Source of the DNA: Propionibacterium sp.
Lineage (GTDB): Bacteria; Actinomycetota; Actinomycetes; Propionibacteriales; Propionibacteriaceae
NCBI GenBank assembly: GCA_022837595.1
Contig: JALHFX010000060.1
Location: forward strand, 1 to 57,543
Direction: 5' to 3'
Length of the DNA stretch: 57,543 nt
Shown here: positions 8,801 through 16,892 of the stretch, piece after piece
Position numbering within the stretch: the stretch's first letter is position 1
Layout: every line of letters starts with the position of its first letter
The notes under the pieces: generated by a model
Databases searched by the model: none
What the model was told of the DNA's origin: nothing
The model's input: the letters and a program-made list of their open reading frames with translations, nothing else
Translations under genes and position numbers: made by a program

Positions 8801-11800
8801 GTATCCACCAATTGGGGATAGCCCAAGACCACTACCTGGGCGTTCGGAGCCTTCAGGACCACTGAGGTCAAGATCCTCTCGACGCGGCTTCTGATGGTCC
8901 CGTCGTAGATATATCGAGGATTCGCTAATCGCTCAGTGTCGCTCAGTTCTTCGGCCGCTTTGATCGCCTTCTTGCTCTGGTACGCGCAAATGAGCTTGGC
9001 CGGCAAGTCAACCGGGTTATCGCATACCGCGATCGCCAGAGCGATTTCGTCGATCCGAGACTTCACGTCCCACATGTCGGCATACAGATCCAACCACTCG
9101 TTCGATCCAACGACCTCGTGGGCGCCGAGTTCGTTGGTGCAGTCGAATATCAGACAGGCCATCGCGATGTCGGCAAAGCCTGCGTCATTCCCACCGATGG
9201 TCAGGGTGACGACGTCAGTGAACTTGTTGACGGCGTCGAGTTGGGGCGCCTGACCAGCTTTTCCTGGGTCCGCGACTTCGAAGTCTCTCGTCACTGCGCC
9301 GGAGCAAGCCTGGTGCACTGCAGGTTGCAGCTCTTCTCGAAGGGACGGGTCTTGCGCAATCAAGCGGCTGTAGGCCGCTAGAGAACGATGGCAATCATTG
9401 GAGTAGGGCGTTTCGATCCCTGCGGGAACATCCTCGACGTCGACAGCAGTTCCCCACTCGAACGCAGGCACGCCCTCACCAGCAGAGTACGAATCGCCCA
9501 GCGACACGTACCGTGCGGGGCCAAACCCCATCTCGTGGCGCAGTGCGGTGGAGCCGTCAGCGAAAGTGGTCTGGATACAGGCATACCGACCCAATGACCT
9601 GTCTGCAGAGGGGACATCGAAGGCATTGAACCCAACGGTACCGACGTTCTTGCCGATCGTTTCATGCTCCCGCCACGTTCCCCCGCTGAGCCGGTCCCTC
9701 AGGTAAAGCGTGTACCGGGAGGGATCTCCATCAGGGTCTAAGAACGTGTAGTGCGCATAATCTTCCTCGGGAGTTGACAAGACCGTCTGATTTACACGCA
9801 GTTTCTCGATGTTCGCTGCACTTGTCTCGGAGTCCGACAGGTCGATGGCCGGGTCCTTGGCCTTGATGGTGCCCTCCGCGTTGGCATTGCCACTTGTTCG
9901 TCTAATGAAACTCATCTGCTCGACCAGCGATACCAACGGGTCCTCGAGACTGCCGAATCCAGGGATGACGGTGAACTTTGCCACGAAGTTTCCGCCCGCA
10001 GGGATCTCAGCGACAGTTTGGACCGGATCTACGCCGCATCCCAGGACGTACTCGGCTCCTCCTTCCACAGACTCCAGGTCATTTAGTTCAACAGACACGT
10101 TGTAAGCAGGGACGTCGGATACGTTGTTGAGTTCCACCCAGATCTCGTACGGGGTCAACTGACGGCCGGTGCTGTCTGCCCAAACCGTCATGGGCAGGGC
10201 TGTCCCTCCCAACACATTGAGGCGCTCTTGGGTGGCGGCGGAAAGTCGGACCGACCGTCCGATCGGGTCGACGACACCGACGAAATCGGCTGAGAGGTCG
10301 TATGTACCCTCTAAGTCGCCTCTGATCGTCCAAGTGACATTTTGACTCTCACCACCTGGGATGTCTCGGACGGCGACCTGAAGTGATTGTGGGACGGTAG
10401 TTGGCGCGAGGGACAGCCCGTTGGGTAGTTGAATGCTTGCTTGTCCCTCGGTGAACGTGAATCCCTCGGTCAGGTTCTGCACCACGAGACGGACGTCGAA
10501 GAACTCCTTGAGCCAACTGGCGCGCATTGGAACAACCAGCCAGTGAATGAAGGGCTGGCGTTCGACATATTGCACGGCCGGGTAGAAGCGATACCCGCCG
10601 AGAGTGACGTTGCCGCTGGTATCACACGGAGCGTCGGGCTGTTCGATACACACAGAATCGTTCACAACCAGAATGCGGATGGGAGTCGTCACAGGCAGTG
10701 TCGGAGCAGGATCCCCTTCTTCTGCCGAGAGGGGAACGAAGTGAAGATCGATGTCCGCCTCGTAGACGTTGCTGTTCGACGGGTCATCCACATCGATTCC
10801 GCGTTCGATGATCTCGTCGTAGGTGAGGCGGTTGGCCTCAAGAGTCGTCGCCGCGAACTCGCCCGAGGTCAAAGCGACAGCAACCGAGCCGGAGCCGCCC
10901 TGCAGTGTCGCTTGGGTGGCTTTGGGCTGGAACCCTTCGGCCCACACATAAACCGTGGTTTCGCCGTCGGGAAGCCCCTTCAGGACCCCGGCCCCATCTG
11001 AGCCAGTGACCGCCGTGAGTCGAGTGCCGTCGGATTGTATCACCGTCAGCTCGGCACCGGACACAGCAGCGCCCGCAGCGGTCACGTTGATCGTCAGCCC
11101 GGGTTCGACCGGAACAGGCGTCACTCTGATCAGTGCGGTGTCGGTCGCCGATTCAGACCCTGCCCGGGTGGTCAGCTTGACAGTATACTCGCCCGGCTCG
11201 GTATAAGTGTGGTGCACAGTCCTCCCGCTGCCCGTGTGACCATCGCCAAAAGCCCATTCAAAGGCGGTCAACAACTCGGTTGGCCGTGATGCCGCCCCGT
11301 CAAACCTGACCTGCTCACCGACCACGACGGTTTGATCGTCACCGGCACTTGCCGTGATCGGTTCCGGCAGCACCACCGAGATCCGGGCCGTGCGCACCGC
11401 GCTCAGGCGGCCATCTGACACCACCGCTCGCACCATGTAGTTTCCAGGAGACGCGAATGTGTGTGCAACCGGCTCGACAGGCGGGTAGGGCCCGGTCACG
11501 AGCTCCGACCCGTCACCAAAATCGATCTGGTAGGTGAGGGAGTCCTCGTCCGGGTCCGAGGCGCTCATCACCGCCGCTACGCTCAACGGCGCCGAACCGG
11601 AGACTGGTGCCACGCTCAGATCCAGAATCGGGGCTTGGTTCGGCGCCCCTTCAACAACCACCGGCAGTGTGGCGGCGGCGTACCCGCCCACTCCGTTGCT
11701 GACCGAAAGGAACACCTCGTAGACGCCGGGATCGGGGAACTCATGTTCGATGACTTGTTCGTCATAGGGTGTCGCGATCGTGCTGGTGTGTTTCTCCGTC

Positions 11801-12291
11801 CCGTCGTTCCAGTCGATCCTGAGATTCAGCGCTTGATCCTGGGGATCCGAGGCAGTCAGGCGCAACGTCACCGCGAGCGGCGCCGGTCCTTGGGCTGGCT
11901 CGATCACGGCCTCAAGTGGGATCGCGATCGGGTCAACGGCCACCTCGATCGGAGTGCCGTGGTAGTAGTGATAGCTGCCGTATTCATCCACCCAACTCGT
12001 GCCCCACTCAAGCGTCGTCGGCCCAGCTGGAAGGTCACCCATCAGTCGAGTCGTTCGCCACACCCCGTCTGGCGAGGAGTTGAAGATTCCGAAATTCCTC
12101 CCGGCAAGCGTGAGGTTCACCTCTGCGATGCCGCCGAAGTTCGAGGTCGGCGTGAACTCGAACGTGGGGCGGCCAGCCAGGACCTCACCAGGTTCGGGGG
12201 TGATCAAGGCACCAGGAGCCCGGGTATCGACACGCACGGCAACATCAGTGGTACCGACAAGCCCACCGGCATCAGTCACCGTCGCCGTCAA
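5815..12291 (-). CDS. Giant secreted multidomain protein, main part: PKD repeats, SGNH hydrolase domain, Ig-like repeats
   Basis: A 2158-codon open frame, the larger part of a gene that begins at 13992. Order: Ig-like segment; PKD repeats (FGDGSELVTG, FEWAFGDGHTGSGRTVHHTY); a carboxypeptidase-regulatory-like segment; and CARDB-like stretches. Then comes an SGNH/GDSL hydrolase domain at about residues 925-1285, with block I GDSYSAGEG, TIGGNDAGF, and the catalytic SLHPNPFGQELYA near 8500. After that come at least five Ig-like repeats of the type EANAAGWHKKPVTVSW...CSDELSGVASC. The C-terminus (WRYAWKTKR...GETHYAWIVL) resembles the last domain of actinobacterial secreted Ig-rich proteins; no LPxTG or C-terminal membrane segment is seen. 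Role: probably an extracellular esterase or lipase-like adhesin. Removing the 20-bp duplication at 12281-12320 and the 19-bp one at 12874-12911 joins it in frame to its N-terminus (2712 aa in total). Confidence 0.85.
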   Translation of the reverse strand: MTATVTDAGGLVGTTDVAVRVDTRAPGALITPEPGEVLAGRPTFEFTPTSNFGGIAEVNLTLAGRNFGIFNSSPDGVWRTTRLMGDLPAGPTTLEWGTSWVDEYGSYHYYHGTPIEVAVDPIAIPLEAVIEPAQGPAPLAVTLRLTASDPQDQALNLRIDWNDGTEKHTSTIATPYDEQVIEHEFPDPGVYEVFLSVSNGVGGYAAATLPVVVEGAPNQAPILDLSVAPVSGSAPLSVAAVMSASDPDEDSLTYQIDFGDGSELVTGPYPPVEPVAHTFASPGNYMVRAVVSDGRLSAVRTARISVVLPEPITASAGDDQTVVVGEQVRFDGAASRPTELLTAFEWAFGDGHTGSGRTVHHTYTEPGEYTVKLTTRAGSESATDTALIRVTPVPVEPGLTINVTAAGAAVSGAELTVIQSDGTRLTAVTGSDGAGVLKGLPDGETTVYVWAEGFQPKATQATLQGGSGSVAVALTSGEFAATTLEANRLTYDEIIERGIDVDDPSNSNVYEADIDLHFVPLSAEEGDPAPTLPVTTPIRILVVNDSVCIEQPDAPCDTSGNVTLGGYRFYPAVQYVERQPFIHWLVVPMRASWLKEFFDVRLVVQNLTEGFTFTEGQASIQLPNGLSLAPTTVPQSLQVAVRDIPGGESQNVTWTIRGDLEGTYDLSADFVGVVDPIGRSVRLSAATQERLNVLGGTALPMTVWADSTGRQLTPYEIWVELNNVSDVPAYNVSVELNDLESVEGGAEYVLGCGVDPVQTVAEIPAGGNFVAKFTVIPGFGSLEDPLVSLVEQMSFIRRTSGNANAEGTIKAKDPAIDLSDSETSAANIEKLRVNQTVLSTPEEDYAHYTFLDPDGDPSRYTLYLRDRLSGGTWREHETIGKNVGTVGFNAFDVPSADRSLGRYACIQTTFADGSTALRHEMGFGPARYVSLGDSYSAGEGVPAFEWGTAVDVEDVPAGIETPYSNDCHRSLAAYSRLIAQDPSLREELQPAVHQACSGAVTRDFEVADPGKAGQAPQLDAVNKFTDVVTLTIGGNDAGFADIAMACLIFDCTNELGAHEVVGSNEWLDLYADMWDVKSRIDEIALAIAVCDNPVDLPAKLICAYQSKKAIKAAEELSDTERLANPRYIYDGTIRSRVERILTSVVLKAPNAQVVVLGYPQLVDTDFSADACVVSEWESWAFGLTGDERQAVRKLVDDLNRAIAGAVKDVEGLVGPGHVTFVDVTDQFRGHELCTGAEMNRAGGFNALVNPFIGVHGIGQVQYSLHPNPFGQELYAEALRNLEQMTQSATLMPGEHVSMGTIDVQGKSGWIFGQVSLPRGLSAQGSATRSLFAQLTEPNSAVEIELVSPSGQSITGKTSGVFYESSENTARIGVQDPEPGTWTVRAMANDVNPLGERAEARAWTTVSHDLLEPPQVEAALVDDSGTQFEFTADITGIPAETTVTWQFSDGMAAEGPTVRHDFGEAPKPWGVTAWVITSDGKTASTVVTVAHAEAGDHDQPPVVTGTVDSEANAAGWHKKPVTVSWTALDKIDGTLDPPATVTVGEGADQMVTSAPVCDASGNCAVGTFGPVSVDLTPPTVVASVSGSANAADWHNKPVTVAFECSDELSGVASCSESVLVEDGADQSVTGEAVDVAGNTATTVVEGLNVDTVAPTLTGVPTSEPNEAGWYADDVTISWSCIDDLAGIPEGACPKEMVLIGEGDLVSAVGSVSDAAGNSTQAFSAPVRIDRTAPVTSATVPSGWSGSAVTVELAAEDGLSGVVSTWWSLDGAEPVEGSTVIVSGDGRHTLEFFSTDAAGNIEEPVSIEILVDAVAPTVTHTMSPLANETGWHREPVTVSFECADEDSGVASCPAPITITEEGAGQLLAVQAVDTAGNARIHEALVNLDRTDPTIKALIGSVPNEEGWYNTAVPVSFECTDELSGVAECPQPILLTPKSPGPVTAKVTDLAGNTAQVTVGPLDIDNTAPQVLITGVTHGARYEIGAVPVPACQAEDAGSGLAGQCKVTVTGGNDNGVGDYTVKASATDLAGNTTTATLTYRVVYRWSGFNGLLSDENRGRLSDFRAGSTVQVKFSLTDARGNPVRPTTAPIWIEPVQGTPTTLPFEADYTAGGGTSRDKFSPVGKSWRYAWKTKRNQSGYYWRIGVILDDGETHYAWIVLR

Positions 12292-12320
12292 CGAGTACGA
12301 GTCGCCGTCAACGAGTACGA
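12281..12320. repeat. Exact 20-bp tandem duplication that shifts the frame
   Basis: GTCGCCGTCAACGAGTACGA occurs twice back to back (12281-12300, 12301-12320). The equivalent place in the neighbouring module copy near 12985 has a single copy. The extra 20 bp shifts the reading frame between the middle and C-terminal parts of the giant gene. Confidence 0.9.
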
Positions 12321-12893
12321 ACCATCAGCCAACCGGTTGCCGGCATCATCCATCCCATCCAGACTCACATGGGCGTCGTAACTGTAGTAGTAGTAATGGT
12401 TCTCGCAGACACCCCGCTGGTAGGTGTCGTGATCACCCTCCGCATAGGTACGCACCACGACCCCGTCGGCATCGCGCAACTCCCAACTCCACGTCACCGG
12501 CGAACCATCAACACACCTGAAGTAGACCAACCCTTCACTGATCGTGTCGGCAGCAGACAACGTGACCACCCGATTGCCATACCCCGACCAAATACTCACC
12601 ACAGGCGCCGTGACATCGGACACCGTCACCGGAGACGAAATCTGATAGCCGTGGGAACTCCCGAACTCATCGTGCCAATACACTGTCGCAGTCAGATACT
12701 GCGCACCCATCGAACACACCGTCACATCGGCCGACACCGCGAACACACCATCGGCACCCGGTTGTCCCACCCACCAGGAACACCCCGACCCCACCATGTC
12801 GAAGGACACCCCATAGACATCCATGCCCACCGTCGGAGCCACCTGCAAATCCACCACTCCCGAAACCACCGCCTCGGGTTCAGGAGCGATCAT
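12288..12893 (-). pseudogene. Giant secreted protein, middle part in a shifted frame
   Basis: This 201-codon open frame encodes the second copy of the 221-residue module (APEPEAVVSGVVDLQVAP to DGSYSLTAT) in a frame different from both neighbours. It is isolated by the 19-bp duplication on its upstream side and the 20-bp duplication on its downstream side. It has no ribosome-binding site of its own and is not expected to be translated separately. Without the two duplications it would be an internal part of a continuous 2712-residue protein. Confidence 0.8.
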
Positions 12894-12911
12894 CGGGTTC
12901 AGGAGCGATCA
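12874..12911. repeat. Exact 19-bp tandem duplication that shifts the frame
   Basis: TCGGGTTCAGGAGCGATCA occurs twice back to back (12874-12892, 12893-12911). The equivalent place near 13556 has one copy. Translation from the gene start stops at 12880, inside this duplication. Confidence 0.9.
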
Positions 12912-13992
12912 GGACACCAGGAGCGCGGGTATCGACACGGATGTCAACATCAGTGGTGCCGGCAAGCCCCGCGGCATCAGTCACCGTCGCCGTCAACGAG
13001 TAGGAACCATCAGGCAACAGGTTGCCGGCATCATCCATCCCATCCAGACTCACATAGGCGTCGTAACTGTAGTAGTTACGGTTTTCGCAGACACCTCGCT
13101 GGTAGGTGTCGTGATCACCCGCCGCATAGGTACGCACCACGACCCCGTCGGCATCGCGCAACTCCCAACTCCACGTCACCGGCGAACCATCAACACACCT
13201 GAAGTAGACCCACCCTTCACTGATCGTGTCGGCAGCAGACAGCGTGACCACCCGATTGCCGTACCCCGCCCAAATACTCACCACAGGCGCCGTGACATCG
13301 GACACCGTCACCGGAGACGAAATCTGATAGCCGTGGGAACTCCCGAACTCATCGTGCCAATACACCGTCGCGGCCAGATACCGCGCATCCACCGAACATG
13401 CCGTCACATCGGCCGACACCGCGAACACACCATCGGCATCCAGTTGATCCACCCACCAGGAACACCCCCAACCCAGCCCGTCGAAGTTCACCCCATAGAC
13501 ATCCATGCCCATCGTCGGAGCCACCTGCAAGTCCACCACCCCTGAAAGCACCGCCTCGGGTTCAGGAGCGATCAGGACACCAGGAGCCCGGGTATCGATA
13601 GCCACATTGAGGGATGTCGTTGATGGGATGCCGTCGGCTGCGACCGCGGACACTTCCAGCCGGTAGGCACCGTCAGGAGAGATGGCCCCGGTGTCATCCC
13701 GGCCATCCCATTCCAGAGATCGCGTTCCGGCGGCGAACGACTGTCCCGACGCCAGTGTGCGAACCAACTCATCATCACCGTTGAGCACGACAACAGTGAC
13801 GTTTGCGGATTCGTTCAACCAGAACTCAAGACCGTAGGTGTCCTCCTGCCCGTCACCGTTCGGCGAAAAGGACCGGGCCGACGAAGTGATCCAGATTTGC
13901 GGCTGCGCAGCCGCGATGGAGACCCCGAAGCCGAAAAACACCACGGTTGCCAAAACCAGGGATACGATCTTCAATGTCCTTGAATTAGTCAC
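12880..13992 (-). CDS. Giant secreted protein, N-terminal part with signal peptide and FlgD-type Ig domain
   Basis: The GTG at 13992 is preceded by GGAGG with a 7-nt spacer, a strong start. Residues 1-30 form a Sec signal peptide (basic start, VLATVVFFGFGVSIAAA). Next comes a FlgD-like Ig domain (SFSPNGDGQEDTYG ... WDGRDDTGAISPDGAYRL), common at the start of bacterial secreted proteins. The first copy of a 221-residue module with Trp/Tyr-rich stretches follows. The frame ends at 12880 because of the 19-bp duplication, giving at most a 370-residue truncated secreted product. Downstream pieces are at 12288-12893 and 5815-12291. Confidence 0.82.
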   Translation of the reverse strand: MTNSRTLKIVSLVLATVVFFGFGVSIAAAQPQIWITSSARSFSPNGDGQEDTYGLEFWLNESANVTVVVLNGDDELVRTLASGQSFAAGTRSLEWDGRDDTGAISPDGAYRLEVSAVAADGIPSTTSLNVAIDTRAPGVLIAPEPEAVLSGVVDLQVAPTMGMDVYGVNFDGLGWGCSWWVDQLDADGVFAVSADVTACSVDARYLAATVYWHDEFGSSHGYQISSPVTVSDVTAPVVSIWAGYGNRVVTLSAADTISEGWVYFRCVDGSPVTWSWELRDADGVVVRTYAAGDHDTYQRGVCENRNYYSYDAYVSLDGMDDAGNLLPDGSYSLTATVTDAAGLAGTTDVDIRVDTRAPGVLIAPEPDDRS

Positions 13993-14466
13993 CTTACGCC
14001 TCCAGACCGATGTGTGAGTGGGACCAGTTCGGACCTACATATGCCTGAACACGCGCCCCATACCAGTCAGCCCAGGTTCGACCTGATCCAAGCGCGCCCA
14101 CCTGCATCGCATCCCTACGTGACGGATTCGGACCGTCTAGTTCCTGCCGGGGAAGAGTTGCCACAGTCGGCGGGACTACCTCCACGGTTCCGGAGAGTGC
14201 TCTGATGCCAAAGAAAATTGCGCGTTCGGGTACGGTTCTCATGATTCGCCGTTGGATCTTTTGAGGTTATGGGGATGGGGTCCTGCAAAGGCGTAGGAAC
14301 TACCGATACATCTTCGCACTTCTCGGTAGAGCTTCGGCAGCAGTCTCACAAACCAACCACCATCGAGACTGATCACTGGATCGTGGAGTTCCGAATTTCG
14401 GCGTGAGGCTTGGACGAACCGTCCCAGGTTTGATGCCGCTGTCTTTCGAGTTGGAAGGATGGCCTC
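13993..14466. other. Upstream region of the giant gene, no supported gene
   Basis: This roughly 470-bp stretch should hold the promoter of the giant gene. A minus-strand open frame of 82 codons (13994-14242) ends next to the giant gene's start but has no family resemblance or clear ribosome-binding site, so I do not call it. The segment just before 14467 is probably the left end of the IS3-type remnant. Confidence 0.45.
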
Positions 14467-14740
14467 ATGCCGAAGACGATTGATCCCGCGCTCCGTGCGG
14501 GAGCTGTCAGGCTCATGGTGGAGCAGCGGGCCGAGTACCCGTCGACCGTTAGGGCGATCGCTGCCGTTGCCCGTTACGAGGGTGTGGGGGCGGAGTCGTT
14601 GCACGGGTGGGTCGTCCAGGCCGAGATCGATGCCGGTGATCGTGACGGTCAGATCAGCGAAGGGCATGCCGAGATCCGTCAGTTGAAGGCTGAGAACCGT
14701 AGGCTGCATGACCACCTCCCGATCCTCCGGCGCGATCTTC
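14467..14740 (+). pseudogene. IS3-family orfA transposase remnant
   Basis: The frame begins MPKTIDPALRAGAVRLMVEQ and continues SLHGWVVQAEIDAGDRDG and EIRQLKAENRRLHD. This is the HTH plus leucine-zipper layout of IS3-family OrfA proteins (usually MPKKIDPALRARAVRLV... and LKAENRRLREDNEILRRA). After RRLHDHLPILRR the similarity collapses and no OrfB follows, so the element is truncated. It differs from the IS at 14937-16538. Confidence 0.75.
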
Positions 14741-14967
14741 GGGTCGTCGTCCACATCGATGATTTAACGAGTCAGAACAGCAGCCATATGAACCTCGATG
14801 GCACGCCCAGCGCCTCAGAGTCGATCGGTAGTTACAGGTTGAGAGACCCAGTCAGCTGACCCAAAGGAGTATTGACACTGGTTTGAAGTCCCGAGCCGAG
14901 ACTCGAGGCTTCACGGACCCGGACGCGAGCGCGAGGTGTGTCAGAGATAATTCACCAGTTCGCGGTT

Positions 14968-16107
14968 TTAAATGTCCTCGTGTTGTGTGGTGTCTTGGTG
15001 GTGAGTTTGCCGTATTTGGCGGCGGGTCGCAACCCGGTGTTGGCGGGCTTGTTCTAGTCCGCGTGTGCGGGCGTCGCGGATGGCTTGGCCGCGGCCGTGG
15101 TGTTCATCGTCGGGGGTGACGTAGCCGATACCCTCATGGAGCCGGACGGTGTTGTAGTGGTCCTTGCGGATGTCGAGCTCGCGGCGTAGCACCGCCGGGT
15201 CGGTGATGGTGTCCAGGTGGGGGTGCTCGGCTTTGAGGTGGCCGAAGAACGACTCGATCCAGGCCTGATCGTTCGGGGTACCGGGGCGGCCGAAGTGCTG
15301 CGCGATCCGGGTGATCGTCATGAACTCGGCGGTCCGCGAGCGAGGATCGCATTTGGGGCCCGTTATCGCTGACGGCCAGCAACACGGGCAACTCGTCGGG
15401 TGTCTGGTCGCCGGTGGGCTCACCGAGGGTCCCCGACGCGAGCTGGCAGGCGAGTGTGGCGTCGTCGAGCAGCCAGGCCTTGCCATCGGCCTCGAGGGCG
15501 GCGATGAACGCGTTTTGCACCTGTACCCAGGTTTCCTCGGGCGCGAGCACGGTAGACAGCCAGTATCGGGAGACGACATCGAGCACGGCGATCGCGCACC
15601 ACCCGGGGACACCCCGGAAGTGGGTGAAGTCGTAGATCCAGATCTGCCCGGGTACCAGTTCCACCCAGTCGGGCCACGGTGTTCTCCGTCGGGGTTCCCG
15701 CACGACCGGGATCCCGGGAAGATGCATCCCTCGGCGGTCAGGACCCGTAATACCGTGGATTCCGAGGCGTAGACCATCTCCAGCCTCGACCCGCGGTGGG
15801 CGAGTTTACGATGCGACAGATCCACCTGCCCCCACTAGTTCGCGAGGGTGACGATCGCGGCCCGTTCCCAGTCCAGCAGCGCGTGCAGCGCCTCACCCGG
15901 TGGCAGACCAGGCGGCTGATCGTCCAGGGTGCCGCCGGCGCGGACCGTGCTGCGCCAGCCGGCCACCCGGGTGTGATCGATCCCGAGCTGGCGGCACGCC
16001 CACCGCATCGAGAACCCCTCACTCACGGCATGGTCGACCAAGTCGAGCAGACCCTGCTTAGCTGGCGCATCAACACGGGCCGGGACCGGGCCAGCGGTCA
16101 GTCCCAC
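14968..16107 (-). pseudogene. IS transposase orfB (DDE integrase core), disrupted
   Basis: Read in pieces: the N-terminal part (15835-16107) ends at a TAG, and the same frame resumes at 15825 with VDLSHRKLAHRGSRLEMVYAS. Near 15727 the frame shifts to PDWVELVPGQIWIYDFTHF ... VLDVVSRYWLS ... LAVSDNGPQM. Near 15340 it shifts back to EFMTITRIAQHFGRPGTPND and QAWIESFFGHLKAE. The DDE residues are visible as D in YDFT, D in SDNG and E in WIES. One nonsense and two frameshifts make it non-functional. Confidence 0.82.
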
Positions 16108-16457
16108 CCGTCTTTTCCCCGTTCCAGATGCAACGCCACAGCCTGCTCCAACACTGTGGCCTTCAACCGGTCGATCTCCGCCCGAGCCTGCTCCAACTCC
16201 ACCTGCTCGGCAGTCTTACCCCGCCGCCCCGGCACCGCCGCACTCAACGCGTCCAACGCGCCCTGCTTCGCCGTCGCGCAGATCGCACGGATCGTGGTCC
16301 GGTCCACCCCATACTTGTCTGCCAGCTCCCGCTGGGTCGCCGACGACGTCAACACCGAGGTGAACACCTCGTACTTCTGCGACGGCGCCAACACCTTCCG
16401 CTTCGGCTTCACGACACCCACGGAAGCGGCCCGGGAGGTAGTGTGTTTCTCAGTCAT
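16098..16457 (-). CDS. IS transposase orfA (HTH protein)
   Basis: A 119-residue protein with a helix-turn-helix (RELADKYGVDRTTIRAICATAK) and a C-terminal charged heptad region (AEQVELEQARAEIDRLKATV), as in IS3-type OrfA. It overlaps the next frame by 10 bp. The GGGAAAAG run shortly before its stop could be a -1 frameshift site joining OrfA to OrfB, as in active IS3 elements. OrfB is broken, so only OrfA alone can be made. Confidence 0.72.
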   Translation of the reverse strand: MTEKHTTSRAASVGVVKPKRKVLAPSQKYEVFTSVLTSSATQRELADKYGVDRTTIRAICATAKQGALDALSAAVPGRRGKTAEQVELEQARAEIDRLKATVLEQAVALHLERGKDGWD

Positions 16458-16684
16458 CTCGTTGTCTCCTGCCCTGGTCTATCCGACCATGAAATGAGGA
16501 GAATTAAAACCCGATCCTGGTGAACGATCTCTGACGCACAATGAGCGCCTGCCAGCTCCAAGAGCACTCGCACATGGATCGATCCAGACAGCACCACGGT
16601 CTGACCCCGCGCACACCACGAGCAAAAACCATCTACAGATTGAAAAAAGAGAGCCTTGAAACACCTAGCCAAACAGCACCTCAT

Positions 16685-16760
16685 TGGCTCCCCGGACTGG
16701 ACTCGAACCAGTAACCCTCTGATTAACAGTCAGATGCTCTGCCGATTGAGCTACCAGGGA
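16685..16760 (-). tRNA. tRNA-Asn (GTT)
   Basis: The minus strand reads TCCCTGGTAGCTCAATCGGC ... and folds as a full cloverleaf. The 7-bp acceptor stem pairs TCCCTGG with CCGGGGA. The anticodon loop CTGTTAA gives anticodon GTT, the T-arm has GGTTCGAGTCC, and CCA is encoded. Its 3' end faces the accessory island, a position often used by integrative elements, but I found no copy of the 3' end at the far side. Its G34 is a substrate position for the Tgt/GluQ queuosine pathway found elsewhere in the window. Confidence 0.95.
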
Positions 16761-16892
16761 TCGACACTTCACGTCTCTCGAAATAAAACGTTAGCAGACC
16801 CGGCGCCTGACATCAAAACCGACTCGATTTGCGAGCACCCAGCATCGCAACCGCACCATCCCGCAGTTGTTCAGAAAGCCCGAACGACGCCG

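Larger units (their letters stand above)
12203..13580 (-). repeat. Tandem duplication of a ~221-codon module in the giant protein
   Basis: The segments reading APEPEAVLSGVVDLQVAP ... AGLAGTTDVDIRVDTRAPG and APEPEAVVSGVVDLQVAP ... GGLVGTTDVAVRVDTRAPG are two tandem copies with long stretches of identical DNA. The period is 663 bp for one copy and 666 bp for the other, after discounting the 19- and 20-bp insertions. The second copy has one extra codon in its tyrosine-rich stretch (ENHYYYYSYDAH versus ENRNYYSYDAY). The high identity indicates a recent duplication. Confidence 0.85.
14937..16538 (-). mobile_element. Decayed ~1.6-kb IS3-like insertion sequence
   Basis: The ends form imperfect terminal inverted repeats. 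The left end reads TGTGTCAGAGATAATTCACC, the right end (reverse complement) TGCGTCAGAGATCGTTCACC, and both continue with a GGTTTTAA motif. The element carries an HTH orfA and a DDE orfB on the minus strand. OrfB has an in-frame stop and two frameshifts, so the element is probably immobile without help. No clear target-site duplication is visible. It lies about 150 bp from the 3' end of tRNA-Asn, and a fragment of a sister copy is at 5373-5680. Confidence 0.8.

Noticed and set aside
13994..14242. 82-codon frame ending beside the giant gene start
   Set aside because: No recognisable family, no clear ribosome-binding site, and composition like decayed DNA; kept only as a remark.
14239..14754. 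171-codon minus-strand frame
   Set aside because: It is antisense to the IS3-type orfA remnant.
16541..16684. Terminator or small RNA downstream of tRNA-Asn
   Set aside because: A T-run is present on the minus strand near 16650 but no convincing stem precedes it.
16685..16760. Integrase attachment site at tRNA-Asn
   Set aside because: No copy of the tRNA 3' end was found near 4.9-5.4 kb and no integrase gene is present.
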